In this document: positions 1 to 5,075 of the stretch, in pieces
Position numbering within the stretch: position 1 is the first letter of the stretch
How the letters are laid out: each line of letters begins with the position of its first letter
From: an uncultured Campylobacter sp.
GTDB taxonomy: Bacteria; Campylobacterota; Campylobacteria; Campylobacterales; Campylobacteraceae
DNA length: 5,075 bases
NCBI RefSeq assembly: GCF_938045405.1
Contig: NZ_CALIMW010000248.1
Location: forward strand, 1-5,075
Reading direction: 5' to 3'
Program-made: the position numbers and the translations under genes
The notes under the pieces: generated by a model
Seen by the model: only the letters and a program-made list of their open reading frames with translations
What the model was told of the DNA's origin: nothing
Databases searched by the model: none

Positions 1-210
1 CAGGATAGCGGCGTAAATCTTATGCAAATCACTAGAAACGGAGCCGTTTTGCAAGATATTAATAATACAATTAGGAATTCGGATATAGTAACCTTGAATG
101 GTAATGTAGCCAATATAATGGAAATTTTACCTCAACTTGGGGTTGAGCTGATTGATAAGGCAAATTTTAATACTATAAATATTTATAGACAAAATGATAG
201 CTATGATTAA
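1..210 (+). CDS. C-terminal end of an unrecognised protein (5' end outside window)
   Basis: The frame is open from the first base of the window to TAA at 208-210, giving about 69 residues of a C-terminus. The first in-frame ATG, at 22, has no ribosome binding site before it, and the frame is open upstream of it, so it is more likely an internal methionine than a start. The visible part is hydrophilic to mixed, with no membrane helix and an Asn-rich stretch (LNGNVANIM), and it ends in NDSYD. I do not recognise a family. The gene overlaps the start of the following gtrA-like gene, so the two are probably translationally coupled. In classical gtr clusters a large membrane glycosyltransferase accompanies gtrA and gtrB. 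A soluble C-terminal tail of such a protein would fit the position, but nothing in the sequence proves it. Confidence 0.6.
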   Translation, partial: QDSGVNLMQITRNGAVLQDINNTIRNSDIVTLNGNVANIMEILPQLGVELIDKANFNTINIYRQNDSYD

Positions 211-568
211 ACGACAAGCCGTCAAGTTTCTCCTCGTAGGCATCATGAATACTACCTTTGGGTATGGGCTATTTGCCCTTTTTATCTATTTGGGTCTATA
301 TTATCCTCTTGCCGTATTGTTTTCTACGATACTAGGCGTATTGTTTAACTTTAAAACTATAGGCAAGCTGGTATTCGGTAGCAGTGATAACGGTCTAATA
401 TTTAGATTTATACTAGTTTACATCATTACTTATTTTTTAAATATATTTTTTCTATGGCTTTTCAAGTGGCTTGGATTTGATAATATGTATATAAATGGTT
501 TTGTGCTTTTGATCCCGCTGGCCGCGGTGTCATTTTTGTTAAATAAATTTTTCGTCTTTAGGAGATGA
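203..568 (+). CDS. gtrA: GtrA-like small membrane protein (putative lipid-linked sugar flippase)
   Basis: This is a protein of about 121 residues with four predicted membrane helices at roughly 7-29, 35-55, 66-90 and 97-115. The family signature is visible: KFLLVGIMNT near the N-terminus, a central FNFKTIGKLVF segment after helix 2, and the closing SFLLNKFFVFRR, which matches the usual GtrA ending. Length and topology are normal for the family. GtrA proteins are thought to flip undecaprenyl-phosphate-linked sugars to the periplasmic face of the inner membrane after GtrB makes them, and a GtrB-like gene follows after one base, which supports the call. Two in-frame starts are possible, ATG at 194 and ATG at 203, and neither has a clear Shine-Dalgarno site. 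I chose 203 because MIKRQAVKFLLVG resembles typical family N-termini and it shortens the overlap with the upstream gene to 8 bases. The transported sugar cannot be read from the sequence. Confidence 0.85.
   Translation: MIKRQAVKFLLVGIMNTTFGYGLFALFIYLGLYYPLAVLFSTILGVLFNFKTIGKLVFGSSDNGLIFRFILVYIITYFLNIFFLWLFKWLGFDNMYINGFVLLIPLAAVSFLLNKFFVFRR
560..565 (+). promoter_or_regulatory. Shine-Dalgarno site of the gtrB-like gene
   Basis: AGGAGA lies just before ATG 570, with about five bases between the AGGAG core and the start codon. It is embedded in the last codons of the gtrA-like gene and fixes the start of the glycosyltransferase. Confidence 0.75.
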
Positions 569-569
569 T

Positions 570-1502
570 ATGAAAAAGATCAGTATAGTTACTGCCTGCT
601 TTAACGAGGAGGAGAATGTAGAGGAAGTCTATGCGCGCGTAAAAAAAGTTATGGAAGGATTTTCGGAGTACGCCTACGAGCATATATTTATTGATAATGC
701 TTCGACCGATAGGACGGTTGAAATTTTAAAACGCCTAGCAAAGGATGATAAAAATTTAAAGATCATCGTAAATTCCAGAAACTTCGGGCATATCAAATCG
801 CCAACCTATGCGCTTTTGGGTGCAGACGGAGATGCTGTTATCTCTATCGTAGCCGATTTGCAAGATCCGCCCGAGATGATTGCGCAGTTTATAGAAAAAT
901 GGCAAGAGGGCAACGACTTGGTTTTGGCTATTAAGCGAGATAGCGAGGAGCGCGGCGTGATGTTTAAAATCAGAGAGTGTTATTACGAGCTCTTATCAAA
1001 ACTATCTGAGATCGAGATTTTTAAGAATTTTACCGGTTTTGGGCTTTTTGATAAAAAAGTAATAACGGCTCTTAGGCAGATGCATGATCCATATCCGTTT
1101 TTTCGCGGAATGCTCGCGGAGGCAGGCTATAAGGTAGCCAAAATTCCTTACGATCAACCGGTAAGAATTAAAGGAGTTACCAAAAATAACTTCTACACGC
1201 TTTATGATATGGGGATACTCGGTATAATCTGCAATTCTAAAGTGCCACTTAGGCTCGCGACTTTTATAGGCATGATAATGGGTATTTTAAGTATAATAGT
1301 AGGACTTGTGTATTTTATACTTAAGCTAATTTATTGGGACGAGATGAGCGTGGGCATCGCGCCTCTTATCATACTTTTTTCATTCGTTTCATCTGGAATT
1401 TTGTTTTTTATCGGTATAATAGGCGAATATATCGGTGCAATTTATACACAAGTGTTAAATCGCCCATTGGTATTTGAAAAAGAAAGAATAAATTTTGATT
1501 AA
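570..1502 (+). CDS. gtrB: GtrB/DPM1-like family 2 glycosyltransferase, polyprenyl-phosphate sugar synthase type
   Basis: This 310-residue protein probably transfers a sugar from a nucleotide donor to undecaprenyl phosphate at the cytoplasmic side of the inner membrane. The GT2 GT-A fold occupies residues 1 to about 215. It opens with SIVTACFNEEENV (5-17), followed by the nucleotide-binding IDNASTD (41-47), the metal-binding DLQDPPE (96-102) and the later KGVTKNNFYTLYD segment (201-213). Two hydrophobic helices follow at about 226-252 and 263-290, ending with GEYIGAIY (285-292), as in bactoprenol glucosyltransferases. Length is normal (about 300-330). A strong AGGAG site sets the start, and the gene begins one base after the gtrA-like stop. 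The classical GtrB donor is UDP-glucose. The rfbF-rfbG genes directly downstream raise the possibility of another donor sugar, but specificity cannot be read from the sequence. Other members of this DPM1-like group, such as ArnC or GDP-mannose enzymes, are alternatives. Confidence 0.88.
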   Translation: MKKISIVTACFNEEENVEEVYARVKKVMEGFSEYAYEHIFIDNASTDRTVEILKRLAKDDKNLKIIVNSRNFGHIKSPTYALLGADGDAVISIVADLQDPPEMIAQFIEKWQEGNDLVLAIKRDSEERGVMFKIRECYYELLSKLSEIEIFKNFTGFGLFDKKVITALRQMHDPYPFFRGMLAEAGYKVAKIPYDQPVRIKGVTKNNFYTLYDMGILGIICNSKVPLRLATFIGMIMGILSIIVGLVYFILKLIYWDEMSVGIAPLIILFSFVSSGILFFIGIIGEYIGAIYTQVLNRPLVFEKERINFD

Positions 1503-1508
1503 AGGGAG
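1502..1508 (+). promoter_or_regulatory. Shine-Dalgarno site of rfbF
   Basis: AAGGGAG lies in the 11-base gap between the gtrB-like stop and ATG 1514, with five bases to the start codon. It supports the annotated start of rfbF. Confidence 0.7.
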
Positions 1509-1513
1509 CTTTA

Positions 1514-2287
1514 ATGAAAGTTTTAATACTAGCAGGAGGTTTCGGTACTAGGCTTGCCGAAGAGACGAGCATTAGGCCAAAGCCAATGGTAGAGATCGGC
1601 GAAAAACCGATTTTATGGCATATTATGAAAATTTATAGTTTGTACGGATTTAACGAATTCGTCATTCTACTTGGCTATAAAGGCTACTATATCAAAGAAT
1701 ATTTTGCCAATTATTTTTTGCATCAAAGCGATATGACTATAGATTTGAAAAATGGCAAAATGGAGGTTTTGAGCAATTTTAGTGAGCCTTGGAGCGTTAC
1801 GCTGTTAAATACCGGGCTAAACACTATGACTGGCGGTCGTATTAAGCGGGCTCAGAGCATAGTGGGAGACGAGCCGTTTTTGCTTACTTATGGAGATGGC
1901 GTTAGTGATATAGATATCCACGAGCTTGTAAAATTTCATAAGTCTCACGGCAAATCGCTTACTATGACTTCCGTTCAGCCGGAAGGTCGCTTTGGAGCGC
2001 TAAATATAGATGACGAAAGTCGCGTGCATGAGTTTAAGGAAAAACCAAAAGGAGACGGCAATTGGATCAATGCGGGTTTCTTTGTATGTGAGCCCAAGGT
2101 TTTTGACTATATTGCGAATGGAGATGCGACAATATTTGAGCAAGAGCCGCTTATGAATTTGGCCCACGACGGCGAAATTTTAGCATATAAACATAGCGGC
2201 TTTTGGAAGCCGATGGATACGCTTAGAGATAAGCTCGAGTTAAACAAAATTTGGGATAGCGGCAACGCTCCGTGGAAAAAGTGGTAG
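1514..2287 (+). CDS. rfbF: Glucose-1-phosphate cytidylyltransferase (EC 2.7.7.33)
   Basis: This cytoplasmic enzyme makes CDP-glucose and pyrophosphate from CTP and alpha-D-glucose-1-phosphate, the first committed step towards CDP-linked deoxysugars. The 257-residue length equals that of characterised RfbF/DdhA proteins. Visible motifs are the nucleotidyltransferase signature LAGGFGTRL (6-14), RPKPM (21-25) with its substrate-binding Lys23, the RfbF-typical TGLNTMTGGRIKR (100-112), TYGDGVSD (125-132) with metal-binding Asp128, EKPKGDGNWINAGFF (176-190) and GFWKPMDTLRDK (229-240). The TGLNTMTGGRIKR and GFWKPMDT blocks separate it from UDP- and dTDP-glucose pyrophosphorylases. A good Shine-Dalgarno site supports the start, and rfbG follows at once, as in Salmonella and Yersinia O-antigen clusters. 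No key residue appears to be missing. This is the most secure call in the window. Confidence 0.96.
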   Translation: MKVLILAGGFGTRLAEETSIRPKPMVEIGEKPILWHIMKIYSLYGFNEFVILLGYKGYYIKEYFANYFLHQSDMTIDLKNGKMEVLSNFSEPWSVTLLNTGLNTMTGGRIKRAQSIVGDEPFLLTYGDGVSDIDIHELVKFHKSHGKSLTMTSVQPEGRFGALNIDDESRVHEFKEKPKGDGNWINAGFFVCEPKVFDYIANGDATIFEQEPLMNLAHDGEILAYKHSGFWKPMDTLRDKLELNKIWDSGNAPWKKW

Positions 2288-2289
2288 CA

Positions 2290-3372
2290 ATGCAAGATAT
2301 GCAGGATCTATACTCCGGAATTTATAATGGCAAAACAGTTTTGCTTACCGGGCATACCGGTTTTAAGGGCTCATGGCTTAGCTTATGGCTGGAGCGCTTG
2401 GGTGCAAAAGTGATAGGGTATTCGCTTCCGGCGCCTACAGAGCCAAATCATATAGGACTTTTAAATTTAAATATCATCCAGGTAATCGCCGACATACGAG
2501 ATCTTGCTAAATTAGACGAGGCGTTTACGACTTATAAACCCGACATTGTATTTCACTTTGCCGCTCAGGCGCTCGTACGTCCATCTTATGCCGATCCGAT
2601 AACAACCTACGAAACCAATGTCATAGGCACATTAAAAGTCTTTGAAGCCTGCAGAAAGGCGGGCGTTCGCGCGATCGTGAATATCACCAGCGATAAGGCT
2701 TATGAAAATAAAGAGTGGGTTTGGGGTTATCGTGAGAACGATCCTATGGGCGGATATGATCCATATAGCTCGTCGAAAGGCTGCGCGGATCTTTTGGCTA
2801 GTTCATATCGAAATTCGTTTTTTAACGAAAAAGATTACGGCACAAAGCATCAAACGCTGCTTGCCACGTGTCGCGCAGGTAACGTAATAGGCGGCGGAGA
2901 CTGGGCGCAAGATAGATTGATTTGCGACGTTATGCGCGCAGCAGCTAAAAATGAAGCGGTAACGATCCGCAATCCGCATGCGACGCGTCCTTGGCAGCAC
3001 GTACTCGAGCCGCTTAGCGGATATTTGCTCGTAGGGCAAAAGTTGCTTGAAGGGCGAAAGGAATTCGGCGGTGCATGGAATTTCGGACCTAGCGATGATG
3101 GTGCGATTAGGGTGCTTGATGTACTAAAGAGTGCCAAGCGATATTGGGATAAGACAGAATTTAAAATCGGCTCCGACATAAACCAGCCGCATGAGGCAAA
3201 TTTGTTGAAGCTTGATTGCTCTAAAGCACATGCGCTGCTTGGTTGGAAGCCAGTTTGGGATAGTGAAACGGCATTTGAAAAAACTGTAAAATGGTATAAA
3301 AATTTCTACGAAAACGGCGCGATCGATACCGAACAAAATTTAAACGACTACGTAAAAGAGATGATGCGATGA
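2290..3372 (+). CDS. rfbG: CDP-glucose 4,6-dehydratase (EC 4.2.1.45)
   Basis: This cytoplasmic, NAD-dependent short-chain dehydrogenase/reductase of the extended type converts CDP-glucose to CDP-4-keto-6-deoxyglucose. Counting from ATG 2290 it has 360 residues, close to the family norm of 355-360. It shows the Rossmann motif TGHTGFKG (20-27), the catalytic TSDKAYEN (133-140), the YSSSK pair Tyr159/Lys163, AGNVIGGGDWAQDR (196-209), and the substrate-end motif RPWQHVLEPLSGYL (233-246). These blocks are typical of RfbG rather than of dTDP-glucose 4,6-dehydratase. The start is uncertain. GTG 2272 would overlap rfbF by 16 bases. ATG 2290 lies two bases after the rfbF stop, and ATG 2299 would give 357 residues. 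None has a convincing Shine-Dalgarno site, so coupling to rfbF translation is likely. The gene ends in an ATGA overlap with the ThDP-enzyme gene. Confidence 0.95.
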   Translation: MQDMQDLYSGIYNGKTVLLTGHTGFKGSWLSLWLERLGAKVIGYSLPAPTEPNHIGLLNLNIIQVIADIRDLAKLDEAFTTYKPDIVFHFAAQALVRPSYADPITTYETNVIGTLKVFEACRKAGVRAIVNITSDKAYENKEWVWGYRENDPMGGYDPYSSSKGCADLLASSYRNSFFNEKDYGTKHQTLLATCRAGNVIGGGDWAQDRLICDVMRAAAKNEAVTIRNPHATRPWQHVLEPLSGYLLVGQKLLEGRKEFGGAWNFGPSDDGAIRVLDVLKSAKRYWDKTEFKIGSDINQPHEANLLKLDCSKAHALLGWKPVWDSETAFEKTVKWYKNFYENGAIDTEQNLNDYVKEMMR

Positions 3373-5075
3373 TAAAAGTTAGCGATTTTATAGCAAAATT
3401 TATAGCCGAGCACGAAGATACCGCAAAGACCGTATTTATGGTCTCGGGTGGCGGCAATATGCACCTGATAGATTCGCTTGGCAAAAATGAAAATTTAGAG
3501 TATGTCTGTAACCATCACGAACAAGCTTGCGCGATAGCCGCAGAGGGATATGCGCGCGTCTCAAATAAGATTGGTATCGCGTATGTTACCACAGGCCCCG
3601 GCGGGACAAACGCGGTTACCGGCGTTTACGGTGCCTGGGTGGATTCGATCCCTACGATGATCATATCGGGGCAAGTGAAATTTCAGACGACCATTGCTTC
3701 GCAACCCGAGTTAAATTTACGTCAGCTCGGCGATCAAGAGGTTAATATCGTTGACATCGTAAGACCTATCACAAAATACGCCGTAATGATAACGGATAAA
3801 AATAGCATAAAATTTCATCTGCAAAAAGCTATTTATGAGGCTAAGCACGGCAGACCCGGACCCGTATGGCTGGATGTGCCGCTAGACATACAAGGCGCGA
3901 TGGTGGACGAAGCAGATCTGATAGAATTTGAAATCCCCGAAGCGCCGAAGTTTGACACAAAAATCCCGCAGGTTTTAGATGCGTTAAAAGCTGCTAAACG
4001 CCCCGCTATCATTGTAGGTAACGGCGTAACGCTTGCCGGCGCTAACGAAGAATTTCTAAAACTAATCGAAATTTTAAAAATCCCCGTTATCGGTACTTTC
4101 GCTAGATACGATATCGTTAGAAATGACTATGAGCTGTTTTTCGGTAGATATGGCACTATTGGCAATAGAGCGGCAAATTTTGTCGTACAAAATTCCGATC
4201 TCATCATTGCTATAGGTGCTAGATTAAATATCCGTGCAGTCAGCTATAACTGGGAATTCTTCGGCAGAGAAGCCAAAAAAATTTTAGTTGATATCGACCA
4301 AAACGAACTAAACAAAAAAACTATTGCCGCAGATATTAAGATAAAATCCGATGCGAAGGTTTTTATATCGGATTTGCGATCTGCGTTGAAAGACGAGCTG
4401 GATTTTGGATTTTGGCTTGAAATTTGCAAAAATTACAGAAAAAATTATCCTACGATTGAGCCTTTTAGACAAAATGTAAAAGAGTGGGTTGATTCATATA
4501 ATTTCTTCGATGTGCTATCTAATCATAAACGAGATTTAGTTTATGTATTCGGTAACGGTACGGCATGTGTTTCATCTTATCAGAGCTTGCGCTTATATGA
4601 GAATCAAAAGGTGGTAGTAAATTCGGGTTGTGCTTCTATGGGATACGATCTGCCTGCCGCAATCGGTGCCTGCTTCGCAAATGGCAAAAAAAATACGATT
4701 TGCGTTACGGGTGAAGGTAGCTTGCAGATGAATATTCAAGAGCTTCAGACAATAATTCATAATAAGCTTCCGATCAAAATCTTTGTTCTGAATAATGCAG
4801 GCTATATTTCTATCAGAAATACTCAAAACAACTTTTTTAAAGGGCACAAGGTAGGCTCAGATAAAGATAGCGGCGTCAGCTTTCCTAATATCGTAAAATT
4901 AGCAGAGGTTTATGGCTTTGAAGCCTGCAGGATAGAAAATCAGCTAAATTTAAAAGGGGAGTTGGAGGAAATTCTATCCAAACCAGGTACGGTAGTTTGC
5001 GAAATAATGCTTTCACCTATTGAAAAAATGGAGCCAAAATTATCGTCTAAGATAAAGCCTGACGGCAAAATGGTT
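3369..5075 (+). CDS. Acetolactate-synthase-like ThDP-dependent enzyme, candidate YerE-like sugar carboligase (3' end outside window)
   Basis: The frame starts at ATG 3369, overlapping the rfbG stop as ATGA, and stays open to the window edge (569 codons). Homologue-like ending KIKPDGKMV suggests that only a short tail is missing. All three domains of the acetolactate synthase/pyruvate oxidase group are present. The N-terminal domain carries HHEQ with the likely catalytic Glu51, TTGPGGTN (74-81) and GRPGPVWLDVP (161-171). The middle domain, about 200-340, carries IGARLN and VDIDQNEL (307-314). The ThDP-binding domain carries SGCASMGYDLPAAIGA (419-434), GEGS (448-451) and LNNAGYISIR (474-483). 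Position after rfbF-rfbG suggests action on a CDP-4-keto-deoxysugar. YerE of Yersinia, which transfers a two-carbon unit from pyruvate to C-4 of such a sugar, is the closest functional precedent. A plain acetolactate synthase is less likely, because no small regulatory subunit gene lies alongside in the window and the context is sugar metabolism. The family call is strong; the reaction is inference. Confidence 0.85.
   Translation, partial: MIKVSDFIAKFIAEHEDTAKTVFMVSGGGNMHLIDSLGKNENLEYVCNHHEQACAIAAEGYARVSNKIGIAYVTTGPGGTNAVTGVYGAWVDSIPTMIISGQVKFQTTIASQPELNLRQLGDQEVNIVDIVRPITKYAVMITDKNSIKFHLQKAIYEAKHGRPGPVWLDVPLDIQGAMVDEADLIEFEIPEAPKFDTKIPQVLDALKAAKRPAIIVGNGVTLAGANEEFLKLIEILKIPVIGTFARYDIVRNDYELFFGRYGTIGNRAANFVVQNSDLIIAIGARLNIRAVSYNWEFFGREAKKILVDIDQNELNKKTIAADIKIKSDAKVFISDLRSALKDELDFGFWLEICKNYRKNYPTIEPFRQNVKEWVDSYNFFDVLSNHKRDLVYVFGNGTACVSSYQSLRLYENQKVVVNSGCASMGYDLPAAIGACFANGKKNTICVTGEGSLQMNIQELQTIIHNKLPIKIFVLNNAGYISIRNTQNNFFKGHKVGSDKDSGVSFPNIVKLAEVYGFEACRIENQLNLKGELEEILSKPGTVVCEIMLSPIEKMEPKLSSKIKPDGKMV

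Noticed and set aside
203..568. The AT-rich gtrA-like gene compared with GC-richer rfbG as a sign of separate horizontal origin
   Set aside because: A small protein made mostly of Phe, Ile and Leu membrane helices is expected to be AT-rich, so the difference does not show a separate origin.
2107..3484. Several open frames of 60-110 codons on the minus strand opposite rfbF, rfbG and the start of the ThDP gene
   Set aside because: They lie wholly opposite strongly conserved genes, have no recognisable domains and are rich in Cys, Ser, Arg and Leu, as expected for antisense reading of these codons. They are shadows.
4686..4693. A run of eight A bases in the ThDP gene (with seven-A runs near 641, 4275 and 4314) as a possible phase-variable tract
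   Set aside because: Campylobacter contingency loci normally use longer G or C tracts. Short A runs are expected from lysine codons in an AT-rich genome, and the frame is intact here.
4244..4847. Minus-strand open frames opposite the ThDP-enzyme gene
   Set aside because: The plus strand carries the continuous, motif-rich ThDP coding frame through this whole region, and the antisense frames show no domain or ribosome binding site.
4866..4876. The 11-base string GATAGCGGCGT occurs both at 4-14 and at 4866-4876
   Set aside because: Both copies are inside coding sequence, encode Asp-Ser-Gly-Val, and have unrelated flanks. This is chance or codon preference rather than a repeat element or attachment site.
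3369..5075. Plain IlvB acetolactate synthase of branched amino acid synthesis
   Set aside because: The fold family fits, but the gene overlaps rfbG, and the HHEQ and GEGS motif variants and the sugar-gene context point to a specialised paralogue. It is kept as a lesser alternative.

Overview
The window is a tightly packed, single-direction (+) sugar and glycan gene block. It holds the 3' end of one gene, four complete genes and a sixth gene that runs off the right edge. Base and codon use (many AAA, TTA, ATA and AAATTT-type stretches, mixed with GC-richer codons such as GCG and CGC) looks like a Campylobacter-type epsilonproteobacterium, perhaps one of the moderately AT-rich oral or intestinal species. 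That is an impression from composition and protein style, not a search result.

Layout: (1) 1-210, the C-terminal end of an unrecognised protein. (2) About 203-568, a small four-helix GtrA-type membrane protein. (3) 570-1502, a GtrB/DPM1-like GT2 glycosyltransferase with two C-terminal membrane helices. (4) 1514-2287, RfbF, glucose-1-phosphate cytidylyltransferase. (5) About 2290-3372, RfbG, CDP-glucose 4,6-dehydratase. (6) 3369 to beyond 5075, an acetolactate-synthase-like thiamine-diphosphate (ThDP) enzyme, lacking only what is probably a short C-terminal tail. Neighbouring genes overlap or lie within 11 bases of each other. I see no room for an internal promoter or terminator and no gap of 300 bases, so this looks like the interior of one operon.

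How the genes may work together: RfbF makes CDP-glucose from CTP and glucose-1-phosphate, and RfbG converts it to CDP-4-keto-6-deoxyglucose. The adjacent ThDP enzyme is well placed to act on that ketosugar or a derivative. The precedent is YerE of Yersinia pseudotuberculosis, which adds a two-carbon unit from pyruvate to C-4 of a CDP-4-keto sugar to make branched-chain yersiniose. The GtrA/GtrB pair is the type that loads a sugar onto undecaprenyl phosphate and flips it across the inner membrane, usually for periplasmic decoration of a surface polysaccharide. The most interesting reading is therefore a locus that makes an unusual, possibly branched, deoxysugar and perhaps delivers it through a lipid-linked route. 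The link between the two halves is inference from gene order only.
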